Of a stretch of 64,000 bases of DNA, positions 10,312-20,635 are shown in pieces (the first letter of the stretch is position 1; the number at the start of each line of letters is the position of its first letter). Source of the DNA: Zychaea mexicana (taxonomy: Eukaryota; Mucoromycota; Mucoromycetes; Mucorales; Lichtheimiaceae); assembly GCF_025766255.1 (NCBI RefSeq), contig NW_026516693.1, positions 361,007 to 425,006 of the forward strand. Direction: 5' to 3'. The notes beneath the pieces are model-generated. The model did not search any database. It saw only the letters and a program-made list of their open reading frames with translations, and was not told the origin of the DNA. Position numbers and translations under genes: made by a program.

Positions 10312-10436
10312 ATTTTATTAATTTAATTAAAGGCCTTTGGATAGAAGTTAATCCTTACAGACCAAGTATATAATAAAAGTATTATATTTTAAGTTATACT
10401 TTATAAATGACAAATATTTTTTTTATTTATTAATTT

Positions 10437-10490
10437 AGGGAATAGTAGAGTTGAACTACTGCCAGTTATGTGTAAGATAACCACTCTACC
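10437..10490 (-). pseudogene. Truncated tRNA-Val(UAC) copy
   Basis: Anticodon arm (loop CTTACAC, UAC), T arm and 3' acceptor half match the intact tRNA-Val next door. The 5' acceptor strand that should pair with ATTCCCT is missing, so the molecule cannot close. Confidence 0.7.
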
Positions 10491-10507
10491 ATTATTATAA
10501 ACTATTT

Positions 10508-10578
10508 AGGGAATAGTAGAATCGAACTACCGACTTTTAATTTGTAAGATTAACACTCTACTACTGAGTTAATCCCCT
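10508..10578 (-). tRNA. Mitochondrial-type tRNA-Val(UAC)
   Basis: The 71-nt sequence has a 7-bp acceptor (one G-T pair), D arm AACTC/GAGT, anticodon stem TTAAT/ATTAA with loop CTTACAA (UAC), and T loop TTCGATT. It lies in tandem with a truncated copy. Confidence 0.85.
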
Positions 10579-10793
10579 GCTTTTTTATTAAAAATAAAGA
10601 TATTGTTACTTATATTACTATTAGTTTATTATTTATCTTAGATACTGACAAGACTCTCCATATGAAGGTTAGTAATTTGAGCTTTATGGGAAATTCTTTA
10701 GATTCTAAAGAATTTCTTTAATGGAAGTGTTTTTAAATTACATTGATAAGATGTTCTATTAACATTTTTATAATGTCTTAAGAATTCTTCATG

Positions 10794-10841
10794 ACCTCGG
10801 CCCAGGGCCAAGATCCCTTCGAGATCGAGGCCCCAGAGGGA
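10794..10841. repeat. Second GC-rich hairpin cluster
   Basis: GC island with nested inverted repeats (CCTCGGCC with GGCC, and AGATCCC/GATC elements) in AT-rich surroundings, similar in style to the cluster at 10281. Confidence 0.55.
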
Positions 10842-10902
10842 TTAAAAATTGAAGATTATTTTTAAAAAATGTATATTTATCAATATGTCTTCAAATTAGA
10901 AG

Positions 10903-13053
10903 TATTTGCGCCCAGATATTGAAACAAAATAAGTACGGTATAAATAATAGTCAAGTCTTTGTTAAACTTTCTGAACGCCTATCATTTTAGCACACGCTGC
11001 GATCCACGTATTTGGAAAGAAATCCTCGCTCTTATAAGTTTTTAGCAGTCAGCAACACATTTTTCATTTTCTGCATAAACACACCACGCACAGAGAGAGA
11101 GAGAGAGAGAGAGAGGCTAAGAAGAGAGTATGATACTAACGCGTAATGTTTTTTTGACCAGCGTGTTGCAAAGGTAAAGTATCACGTTGAAGCAGTAAAA
11201 ACAGCAACGGCAGCAGCAGAACCGGCTAATGAGGCTATTCGAAGCGTCCTTCTTGTTAGTTCTTCCGCGACAACAAAAGAGTAAGTGCGAAATGTAATGT
11301 GTTGCTGCAGCAAATTAGTTGATACTTCCCGACAGTTATAATAACAACATATTCATGTAGAGTTCCTGATGACGACCTTGAATCCGCCAAATCATTATCT
11401 AGTATCGATGAAAATCCGAAGAAGCTATACAAAGACCGGTTTGAAGTGTTTCCCTTGGACCTTGACCGAGAAATCAAAGATCGTGCTGATCGGGTAAAAG
11501 AAAAAGCAATTCTTTCATTTCAAACATATTGACAGATAGATATACTAACTGCATTGCAATCATTAAAGTGGATCGCTTCAAACAATGTCGATATAACCAA
11601 GTTGCTCGAGGCCTATCAAAAAAGATCTATTAGTGAAACAAAAACAAACAAAACCATTAGCAATATTCGAGCATTGTAAGTAACTTTTTTATAATTGCTC
11701 GATCATTATTGTTTTCGTTTTAACGTACCTTTGAATATATGATATTCTTACATAGGAGCCTCTGTTGCATCTTTTTCTTCGGCCTCAAGGAATCAGTGGT
11801 AACCGTCAAGGAAGACGAATTGCTTCGCAACCAATGCAAGCCAGATTTACCAAGTGTGTTGCCAACGTGGGCGAGCGATATCGAACAGGTATGAAAATCA
11901 TTGAAAATGACTATATTGAATTAAAGTCTACAGCTGTCACAAGACAAAGAAACAGACAGCTGGGATATAAAGCAAACAATACACGAGTAACAGGCAGCCG
12001 CAATCGAGAGCAGAGACTTCGTGGCATCGGTTTTTATTGATGTTCTGAACAGTTTCGTTGGTGTTCCCTCAGCATGCGATAACAATATCGTAGAGGACAC
12101 ATTGGTACATACATACCTACACGCCCTACTGCACGCACTTTTTGTCAAGGATGCACCGTTCGGCCACAAAAGGTAAGTTGTACTTAGATAGTAGAGATAT
12201 CAAGTCTCTGTGGTTTTTTGCTTTTTCTAAAAGAATCACTGGAACGTAGACTTCGATATATCTTTCACTACCAAGGCTGACAAGTGTATACTATAGTTCT
12301 CTTCTTTTTTTCTGGAAAAGGGCAAACGCTGTGCTGGAATCCTCCCGAGATTCCCTAAACCAGCTGTTCCCTGATTTCACCGCCTACAAACGTGCTTCCA
12401 GTCGCACGTACGATTTGTTCGTTGTCGAGGTTAAGCGACCAACCTCCAGTAAATCGGATTTTATAAAAATGGGTATCATGCTTCGCGGCATGATTAACAA
12501 GCTAGTTGAACTCAGCGTGCCCAACCCGACAGTATGTGGATTGATCGTGAAAGGTAGCACTTTAAATGTATTTATCTAGTGTGGATTTGGTCTCCGCGTC
12601 AATTTATTAACGATAGTTCTGTACCATAGGTTTCAAGTGTACAACGTACCGATTAGACCTCAAAGCAAAGCATGTGTACAGAATGGTCGAATTGCAAGAA
12701 TTCCTTCTACCACAAGAAAGCAATCAAGTAGGCTGCTTGCCGACTTGTATCCAAGCGTTGGGGCAAGTTAAAGTAAAACAAAGATCCTGATCCATGTTCG
12801 CTATACACTGTATACCGCTCCAGCTAATATTATTAATTTAACCAATTCATAGGAGATCCTGGCGCAAACAGCCAAGAACATCAATGATTGCGACCAACTC
12901 CTCAAAAACGGAAAAGTTCTTAAAAATCGCACGCCTATTGATTGGATTGTAAAAACACAAGCTTCTTCCATGAAAGAAAAAAAGAACACAAAAAGCAAGG
13001 GCAAAGGACCAGTAAGAGGCACATCGTCTTTGGGACAAAAAAGAAAGCGATAA
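10903..13053 (+). pseudogene. Unit A: 5'-truncated PD-(D/E)XK nuclease-like gene
   Basis: Ten coding segments join in phase: 10903-10928, 10991-11033, 11162-11280, 11361-11493, 11569-11675, 11756-11888, 11994-12172, 12321-12553, 12630-12772 and 12853-13053. The core segment 12321-12553 reads LFPDFTAYKR then YDLFVVEVKRP, which fits a PD...(D/E)xK nuclease centre, followed by a helical KMGIMLRGMINKL segment and strand CGLIVKGFKC across the next intron. The C-terminus is basic (GQKRKR). The large multicopy Mucoromycota family with this layout has, to my knowledge, no known function. No start codon is present: the first exon is cut at the unit border. Two donor sites that read GT in the other copies read AT here (10929 and 11034), so this copy should splice badly. 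Confidence 0.65.
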
Positions 13054-13259
13054 TTATTGACCATCAAACACTTATACCCCCATCCTATCTCCTATAATCA
13101 AAGCAATTCTTCATTTTTATTACATCGTTTGAAATCAATGTTTGTATTCTCTCCTTTCTGCCGCTGCAGTTGCAGTTGCTGTTGTATCAGTTCCACTTGT
13201 TCCATTCTTCGTTGTCCAACGAGCCATTCACTTAAAGACAATGCCTTGTGTCTCTGCTA
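13054..13259. other. 3' flank of the unit A gene up to the Merlin fragment
   Basis: Short spacer behind the nuclease-like gene, matched almost base for base in unit C (22575-22780). It ends at the deletion junction where the Merlin fragment begins. Confidence 0.6.
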
Positions 13260-14393
13260 TTCAAAGAGATGAATATTGTTTACAATTATTATACAATATA
13301 TTAATGTATGAAAAGAAATTATTAAGTGAAAATAATACCAATAAATTAAAAAATGTGGATATAATATTTGATAGAATAAAGAGTATTTTTATTGATCTTG
13401 GATTTTCATTTGATTTTCATTATAATACATAATAACTGTTTTTAACATTTCAAACAAATTATGATGATACCTTTTTCTAAAAGCATAATCTAAAAAATAC
13501 AATGTATATAGCTCAGAATCTTTTTTTATATTGGGCATATATTTTCTTAAATGCATCCAAAAACCTTCCATACTATTAGTATGTATTGTTGAATCATTTG
13601 GATCCACAAAATATTTCGAATGATCAACTGCTTTATGAATATATCCCATCTTGTTTAAGCTTGTATAAGATTGTAAACCATCAGTGATTATAGTTGTTCC
13701 TTGATAAACTTGATCCTTAATTATTAGTAATAATGTTGACATTTTTCGATTTTGAACAGGCACCAGAAAGAACAGATTTAAATTTCTTTGATAACCACCT
13801 AATATCCACATATGTTTTCTGCACCGTTTATGCTTTGCAGTAGTAATTTTTGTTTTGCCAAAACAGCATTCGTCGATTTCAACAATTTCATCTTGTCCAC
13901 CAATTACATTTTTCCATAACTCTTGATTGTTAAGGATCCATGTTTTTATCACAAAGTGTATTTTTAAATATAATTGTGTAACTGTTTCATCATCGATTCC
14001 CATTTGTAGAGACACTTTTATAGGAGAAGGATCTATATAAAAAACAAATTAATATTATATATGTTATCTTATAAAAGATACATACCAATGTATTGGTTGT
14101 AGATTTGTTTTTTCAAATAATGTTTCGGCAAATACACCTTTTCTGATATTATCTGGATAATAATAAAATCGATATCTTTGATAATATTTTCCAATAGATA
14201 ATGGTTTTTCACATTTTTTACAAATAAAAGGTTTTATAAGTCCTTGCTTCTATAAATAGATTATAGCTTGTTCATGATCATAAAGTGTTCGAAATAGTGT
14301 TTCATTTGATTTAAACATTTTGATAAAGAAAAAGAAAAAAAGTGTTTTATGAAAAGTCAAAAAAAAAAAATTATATAACTTTATATTTTGTGT
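13260..14393. mobile_element. Merlin element fragment, copy A
   Basis: Carries the 3' end of the second ORF (plus strand, to 13432) and the transposase on the minus strand. Its left part is missing compared with the fuller copy at 18484-20385. The break, at TTCAAAGAGATG, is identical in copies A and C, so both descend from one truncated element. Confidence 0.7.
13389..14318 (-). pseudogene. Merlin (IS1595-like) DDE transposase, copy A
   Basis: Exon 1 (14086-14318) starts MFKSNETLF and holds a zinc ribbon (FICKKCEK). A 53-bp GTATGT...TAG intron (14033-14085) follows, and exon 2 (13389-14032) has the catalytic domain. The DDE-type residues are visible in VEIDECCFGK (first Asp/Glu), IITDGLQSY (second Asp) and HTNSMEGFW (Glu). 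This is the ISXO2/IS1595 arrangement shared by eukaryotic Merlin elements. Exon 2 is open, but exon 1 has a TAG about 27 codons in where the other copies have a sense codon, so the copy is probably dead. Its 3' end overlaps the end of the convergent second ORF by about 44 bp. Confidence 0.8.
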
Positions 14394-14420
14394 AACTTAC
14401 CAAAGAACGCTTGTAACCAG
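14394..14420. repeat. 27-bp joint sequence, copy 1 (units A/B)
   Basis: Starts AACTTACCAAAGAACG and ends GTAACCAG. The same 27 bp occurs at 20386-20412 and 23952-23978. At the last site it continues into a minus-strand exon of gene X, which shows its origin: the end of an exon plus its splice donor. Confidence 0.85.
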
Positions 14421-14602
14421 TATTTGCGCCCAGATATTGAAACAAAGTAAGTATGGTATAAATAATAGTCAAGTCTTTGTTAAACTTTCTGAACGCCTAT
14501 CATTTTAGCACACGCTGCGATCCATGTATTTGGAAAGAAATCCTCACTCTTGTAAGTTTTTAGCAGTCAGCAACACATTTTTCATTTTCTGCATGAACAC
14601 AC

Positions 14603-14635
<33 letters not shown>

Positions 14636-15770
14636 GTTAAGAAGAGAGTATGATACTAACGCGTAATGTTTTTTTGACCAGCGTGTTGCAAAGGTAAAGT
14701 ATCACGTTGAAGCAGTAAAAACAGCAACGGCAGCAGCAGAACCGGCCAATGAGGCTATTCGAAGCGTCCTTCTTGTTAGTTCTTCTGCGACAACAAAAGA
14801 GTAAGTGCGAAATGCAATGTGTTGCTGCAGCAAATTAGTTGATACTTCCCGACAGTTATAATAACAACATATTCATGTAGAGTTCCTGATGACGACCTTG
14901 AATCCGCCAAATCATTATCTAGTATCGATGAAAATCCAAAGAAGCTATACAAAGACCGGTTTGAAGTGTTTCCCTTGGACCTTGACCGAGAAATCAAAGA
15001 TCGTGCTGATCGGGTAAAAGAAAAAGCAATTCTTTCATTTCAAGCGTATTGACAGATAGATATACTAACTGCGTTGCAATCATTAAAGTGGATCGCTTCA
15101 AACAATGTCGATATAACCAAGATGCTCGAGGCCTATCAAAAAAGATCTATTAGCGAAAACAAAAAAACAAACAAAGCCATTAGCAATATTCGAGCATTTT
15201 AAGTAACTTTTTTATTATTGCTCGATCATTATTGTTTTCGTTTTAACGTACCTTTGACTATATGATATTCTTACATAGGAGCCTCTGTTGCATCTTTTTC
15301 TTCAGCCTCAAGGAATCAGTGGTAACCGTCAAGGAAGACGAATTGCTTCGCAACCAATGCAAGCCAGATTTACCAAGTGTGTTGCCAACGTGGGCGAGCG
15401 ATATCGAACAGGTATGAAAATCATTGAAAATGACTATATTGAATTAAAGTCTACAGCTGTCACAAGACAAAGAAACAGACAGCTGGGATATAAAGCAAAC
15501 AATACACGAATATTAGGCAGCCGCAATCGAGAGCAGAGACTTCGTAGCATCGGTTTTTGTTGATGTTCTGAACAGTTTCGTTGGTGTTCCCTCAGCATGC
15601 GATAACAATATCGTAGAGGACACATTGGTACATACATACCTACACGCCCTACTGCACGCACTTTTTGCCAAGGATGCACCGTTCGGCCACAAAAGGTAAG
15701 TTGTACTTAGATAGTAGAGATATCAAGTCTCTGTGGCTTTTTGCTTTTTCTACAAAAGAATTTCAGGACA
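14421..15770 (+). pseudogene. Unit B: nuclease-like gene truncated at both ends
   Basis: Repeats the first seven segments of the unit A gene (from the YLRPDIET exon to the exon ending FGHKR near 15694) with few substitutions. Here the first two splice donors are intact GTAAGT. The similarity stops about 75 bp into the next intron, near 15765, so the exons with the putative catalytic core and the C-terminus are lost. There is no start codon. The inactive state follows from the missing core. Confidence 0.7.
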
Positions 15771-16690
15771 TATACACACATAAATAAGTCTTATGTGCCT
15801 CTTTTTTGTTTCTTTAGGTTTTTAATTAAGTTGAGTGCAATTGATGTATAGTACCAGTGCACTCTCACAAGTAATTAAAATATATATATATTTAATGTAA
15901 GAGCTTTTATATTATGCAATTTGTGGTTACAAAAAAAAACAAGCGAAGCATACAATATAATCCATACTAATAGTTGGATTTGATGAGTATTCATACATAG
16001 GCAATCAAAGGAAGAACCTACTTGCTATCGCCATATTTTGGATTACCAAGGCAATAAGATAGTTTACACACACCAAAAAAATAAAAAATATCTGAACAAA
16101 TGTGATACAGTAGGCATTTTTTAGCATAATTAATAATAAAGAAAGTATGTTGAGGTGTATGGGGGTACTACAAGTTATAATAAAGAGGTGTTGAAATGTG
16201 TACAAATTATGATGAAGAAAGAATGTTTGAATGTATATATGGATTTTACAAGATATGTTGGTAAAGAAAAAATGTTCGTCGAATGAATTTGTGGATGTTA
16301 CAAGGTATGATAGTGAGATGTTCAAGTGTGTATGAGGGTCTGACAGTTGTAATAAAGAAGAGGTGTTCGGATATATAAAGGGGGTTGCATGTTATAATAA
16401 GAATAAATGTCCAAAAGGATATGAGGGTGATACAAGTCATAGTGAAGAAAAGGCGTTCAAATTTATATGTGAATGTTTCAGGCTATATATGTGTTCAAAC
16501 ATACAGTTACGCGTCAATTTGCTGATTCTTGTGAAGAAGTGTTTGATCTCCATGCCTTGTCGAAACTGTTTGCGTGAGTGTCATCAGTTGCTGAAACTAT
16601 AAGATTCATAAAGTCGATTGTAGTACGCTTTGAAAAAAATTCTTAGTACTAATGCCAATCAAAACAAAATAGACAGATTGTAGAAATACA
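15771..16690. other. Spacer with degenerate minisatellite
   Basis: No gene seen in 15771-16140. From about 16145 to 16490 a loose tandem repeat of about 45-55 bp runs, with recurring words such as TACAAGTTATAATAAAGA and GGTGTTCAAATG in mutated form. The long frames seen on either strand here come from the repeat and are not called. Confidence 0.55.
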
Positions 16691-18482
16691 AACCTTATAC
16701 TGAAGAAAACAATTGTAAACAGAAATAAGCTTATCTGGTGCAAGATTGCTAGAGATGTGTAAGGCTTCAGTAGATCGTTTTGCAATGGTAAACTTCTTAT
16801 CAACGGCCTCTATGAGCAGAATATCAGCTTCGGTTCCTATATACAAATATACAGATATTGATATAAATTTATATATATGAGTGGACTCATAGAATGGATT
16901 TCCGGTATAATCAAAGAACGAGTAACCTACCTGCACATTGTAATAAAGAAACTTCGGGCTTCATGTGATGAATTTTAGCACTGTCGATTACCATGTTTCC
17001 TTCTAATAGTAATTTTACTTGGTCGGTTCGCATTTTTCCAAGATTAGCTGATTTAGAGAATTCCCCAGTGGACAATACATAGTTCTGTTTTTCGTGACAG
17101 AAGTTCACTCATAAATCCACTTTGTAGTAGCTATCGTCACCAACTCCACGAAGAACTGATTCTCCCCTATAGAAAAATTGGGCTTTATTATTATCAATGG
17201 TTACTTATGATACAGCTCATTAAAAAATTAGGTTTTACCAACCAAATCTTAATTATCAACCAGAACTTACCATGTCAAATTTAACTTTCTACAGTCTTCA
17301 AATAAAGCAAAAAGCATTGGAGCCCATAAACGCACAACATAGTCGGTTTCGGTCAACTTTTTCTTTTCTTGGTTGTTAAAAAGTTCGGGATGTCGTTCAA
17401 GAATTTCAAAGCTATTATGATAATAAAAGTGAGTATAATGAGTATCATATATAAATTCTTATATCGACCCACCAAGAAACCTCCTCTCCTTACATTTTAT
17501 GTACAAAGCAATAAAAATTCCGTTCATCACCAGACACCAGTCATCATCGATTTTTTGTACATATCTCTAGCAAGATCAATAGCACTAACAATATTTCTTC
17601 CTGCGGCCTATGTAAGTTGTCTATTAGTATTTATATCGATCCTTCTCAGCTCAATATGTTTCCCTTTTTTTTAAAGAAAAGTTTTACCTTTGACAATTTT
17701 TTAATGAAATCCATTGTTTTTTGGTCTACATATAACCGTTCCTTCGTAATAGGATATGTATCTTTTAGTTCTTTCCATTATGCTTTTGTAAAAACTATCT
17801 TCTGTCCTTTGTTGCTGTGGTCAATCAGATTTAGAATATTGTTTTGGGAGAGGCTAAAAAATGTAAAATATGCAAATTGTAAGTTGGTTTACTCTAACAA
17901 AGTCTGTGCTACAGTTACTTACAGAATAAGCCCATGAAAATCTTGATCGGCTTGACTGTTTAGAAAAGCCTTAGTATATTCTTTAAATATATTTCCAAGT
18001 GATTTATCGGTCCATGATACAGTCACTTTATCTTGACTGATCTCATCCAGCAACTATAAAAAGTTTTTATTTAGCATTGCAAACAGATCAAATAACTTCA
18101 ACTAGTTCGGAGCCTACCTTAAGATCCATGATTCTGCTTGTTTTTGGAGCTTCTTGTTGCTCGTTATAATGTCTTGTTTTTCTTTTTTTCTGGGTTGCCT
18201 CATATTTCTCTTTTGTAAACGTGGACCACTTATACTGTGAATGTTGTTCTGTTACCAATTGTTGCAATGTTTCAGTTGACCTGGCAGAAACTGACAACCA
18301 ATACTCGTCGATGAATGTTGTCTCCAAAACCTATTACATAGGTTTGGACATAAGAATTACTTGTAAGCATAAGAAAAAAGATTCGCAGTTACCTGGTAGT
18401 TATATTTACAATAACGTTCTGCCTACGCTACAATTTGTTCATCTCCACCGTTCTTCAAGGATTCCGGCAAGAAGCGGCAAAT
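16690..18482 (-). pseudogene. Gene X: multi-exon hypothetical gene, decayed and cut by Merlin
   Basis: Exons with good splice sites can be followed: 18393-18482 (CRFLPESLKNGGDEQ), 18118-18330 (LETTFIDEYWLSVSARSTET), 17923-18053 (LLDEISQDKVTVSWTDKSLG), about 17680-17853 (NNILNLIDHSNKGQK), about 17285-17400 (LTETDYVVRLWAPMLFALFE), about 16930-17150 (STGEFSKSANLGKMRTDQVKL) and about 16693-16840 (TEADILLIEAVDKKFTIAKR). The E-x-S-K strand followed by a helix and then LLQCAG...ADILLIE resembles the PD-(D/E)XK-like layout of the unit gene. In-frame TAG (first exon), TAA (near 17780) and TGA (near 17110) mark it as dead. The 5' end stops at the Merlin border. A likely upstream exon lies at 23957-24119. 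Confidence 0.6.
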
Positions 18483-18583
18483 GGTAATTTTAAAAGAGCG
18501 ATGATATTTAAATTTTATCTAAATTTGCATAATATTTTTTTTAAAAATTGAATTTTTATAATATATATAAAACTAATATCAAA

Positions 18584-19399
18584 ATGGAAGAGACACATAA
18601 AAATTTTACATCAAAAATAAAAAGATCAATTATAATTAATTTTATGATTGAAAACAATATTAAAAATGTTAATATTCTATATGATGAAAAAAATAAACAA
18701 ATTGATTTTGAAATATCATATAATAATGAAAATTGTCAACAAGAAGAAAAATATCAAGAATATTATAAAATAACAAAAAGAAGAGGAAGTAAAAGAAAAA
18801 AATACAATAACAATAAAACAAAAAATTTATCAACACCATCTGTTACAGATGATAGTTCATTAGAAGGTAATGATATATTAGTAAGTAATGAAAATTATAA
18901 TAGAGAAAAAAATATTGATGAGCTATCAATAGATAATAGTGAAATAGAAGATAATAACAATGATAGTAATAAACGAAGTCTTTCAAATCTTAGTACTCCT
19001 GATATTAGTAATACTAAAAAGAAAAGATATAATAATAATAATAAATGTAGAAATTTTGAATACAATGGATGCTATGTAAAAGAAGATAGTAATAGAACAT
19101 ATTGTGAATATTGTTTAAAAGATGGTTATTATACAGATGATAGCAATTCAGATGATGATAATTCAGATGATAGCAATTCAGATGATGATAAAGAAGATAA
19201 TGATAGCAATAACATTAATAAAAATTTTCAAAGAGATGAATATTGTTTACAATTATTATACAATATTTTAATGTATGAAAAGAAATTATTAAGTGAAAAT
19301 AATACCAATAAATTAAAAAATGTGGATATAATATTTGATAGAATAAAGAGTATTTTTATTGATCTTGGATTTTCGTTTAATTTTCATTATAATACATAA
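18584..19399 (+). CDS. Second ORF of the Merlin element, acidic Asn-rich protein
   Basis: The 271-aa frame from ATG 18584 (MEETHKNFTSKIKRSI) is intact; an upstream in-frame ATG at 18548 would add 12 residues. It has a basic N-terminal third (KITKRRGSKRKKYNN), a Cys cluster around residues 160-185 (KCRNFEYNGC...YCEYCLKDGYY) that could bind zinc, a run of Asp/Ser/Asn repeats (SDDDNSDDSN) and a conserved hydrophobic C-terminus (LQLLYNILMYEKKLL ... IFIDLGFSF). The last 55-60 residues are also present in copies A and C, with few changes. It converges on the transposase, and their 3' ends overlap by about 23 bp. I know of no second gene in Merlin elements; a DNA-binding accessory or regulatory protein is a guess. 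Confidence 0.6.
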   Translation: MEETHKNFTSKIKRSIIINFMIENNIKNVNILYDEKNKQIDFEISYNNENCQQEEKYQEYYKITKRRGSKRKKYNNNKTKNLSTPSVTDDSSLEGNDILVSNENYNREKNIDELSIDNSEIEDNNNDSNKRSLSNLSTPDISNTKKKRYNNNNKCRNFEYNGCYVKEDSNRTYCEYCLKDGYYTDDSNSDDDNSDDSNSDDDKEDNDSNNINKNFQRDEYCLQLLYNILMYEKKLLSENNTNKLKNVDIIFDRIKSIFIDLGFSFNFHYNT

Positions 19400-20313
19400 T
19401 AACTGTTTTTAACATTTCAAACAAATTATGATGATATCTTTTTCTAAAAGCATAATCTAAAAAATACAATGTATATAGCTCAGAATCTTTTTTTATATTG
19501 GGCATATATTTTCTTAAATGTATCCAAAAACCTTCCATACTGTTAGTATATATTGTTGAATCATTTGGATCCACAAAATATTTCGAATGATCAACTGCTT
19601 TATGAATATATCCCATCTTGTTTAAGCTTGTATAAGATCGTAAACCATCAGTGATTATAGTTGTTCCTTGATAAACTTGATCCTTGATTATTGGTAATAA
19701 TGTTGACATTTTTCGATTTTGAACAGGCACCAGAAAGAACAGATTTAAATTTCTTTGATAACCACCTAATATCTACATATGTTTTCTGCACCGTTTATGC
19801 TTTGCAGTAGTAACTTTTGTTTTGCCAAAACAGCATTCGTCGATTTCAACAATTTCATCTTGTCCACCAATTACATTTTTCCATAACTCTTGATTGTTAA
19901 GGATCCATGTTTTTATCGTAAAGCGTATTTTTAAATATAATTGTGTAACTGTTTCATCATCGATTCCCATTTGTAGAGACACTTTTATAGGAGAAGGATC
20001 TATATAAAAAACAAATTAATATTATATATGTTATCTTATAAAAGATACATACCAATCATCCATTGATATAATAGTTCTACTATTTGTATTGGTCATAGAT
20101 TTGTTTTTTCAAATAATGTTTCGGCAAATACACCTTTTCTGATATTATCTGGATAACAATAAAATCGATATCTTTGATAATATTTTCCAATGGATAATGT
20201 TTTTCACATTTTTTACAAATAAAAGGTTTTATAAGTCCTTGCTTTTGTAAATAGATTATAGCTTGTTCATCGTCGTAAAGTGTTTGAAATAGTGTTTCAT
20301 TTGATTTAAACAT
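19377..20313 (-). pseudogene. Merlin DDE transposase, copy B
   Basis: Same two-exon structure as copy A, starting MFKSNETLFQ at 20313, with IDECCFGK, IITDGLRSY and YTNSMEGFW. A 1-bp deletion in the zinc ribbon (near 20200) shifts the frame, and a TAG replaces a Trp codon near 19772. The exon 1 end is longer than in copy A and includes a helix (PIQIVELLYQWM) that copy A lost. Confidence 0.8.
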
Positions 20314-20385
20314 TTTGATAAAGAAAAAGAAAAAAAGTGTTTTATGAAAAATCAAAAAAAACATTTTTTACCATATATTTTGTGT

Positions 20386-20412
20386 AACTTACCAAAGAAC
20401 GCTTGTAACCAG
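20386..20412. repeat. 27-bp joint sequence, copy 2 (units B/C)
   Basis: Identical to 14394-14420; joins the Merlin element of unit B to the first exon of unit C. Confidence 0.85.
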
Positions 20413-20594
20413 TATTTGCGCCCAGATATTGAAACAAAGTAAGTATGGTATAAATAATAGTCAAGTCTTTGTTAAACTTTCTGAACGCCTATCATTTTAG
20501 CACACGCTGCGATCCACGTATTTGGAAAGAAATCCTCGCTCTTGTAAGTTTTTAGCAGTCAGCAACACATTTTTCATTTTCTGCATGAACACAC

Positions 20595-20635
<41 letters not shown>

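Larger units (their letters stand above)
6961..10895. other. Block of mitochondrial or mitochondrial-plasmid origin
   Basis: The whole stretch is strongly AT-rich and holds features typical of fungal mtDNA: tRNA-Ser(GCU) and tRNA-Val(UAC) genes lacking introns, isolated GC-rich hairpins in AT-rich surroundings, and plasmid-type genes (primase-helicase, small membrane proteins). It sits between a Rep relic and nuclear multi-intron genes, so it is either a nuclear insertion of mtDNA/plasmid DNA or an assembly join. Several reading frames in it are broken, which favours an old nuclear insertion. Confidence 0.65.
18484..20385. mobile_element. Merlin element, fullest copy, with two convergent ORFs
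   Basis: About 1.9 kb containing the second ORF on the plus strand and the transposase on the minus strand, tail to tail. Both ends lie against gene X sequence (exon CRFLPESL on the left, exon end WLQAFFG on the right), so the element probably inserted in gene X near an exon border. The edges share only a short GGTAA start on each strand, and I could not define terminal repeats or a target duplication. Confidence 0.6.

Noticed and set aside
11256..11477. Minus-strand 73-aa ORF repeated at 14776 and 20774
   Set aside because: It is the antisense shadow of the exons and introns of the plus-strand nuclease-like gene; its repetition comes from the unit duplication.
11889..12000. In-frame stop in the seventh exon of the nuclease-like genes
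   Set aside because: Using the acceptor after AACAG (unit A) or TATTAG (units B, C) instead of the earlier CTACAG removes the stop and keeps phase in all three copies.
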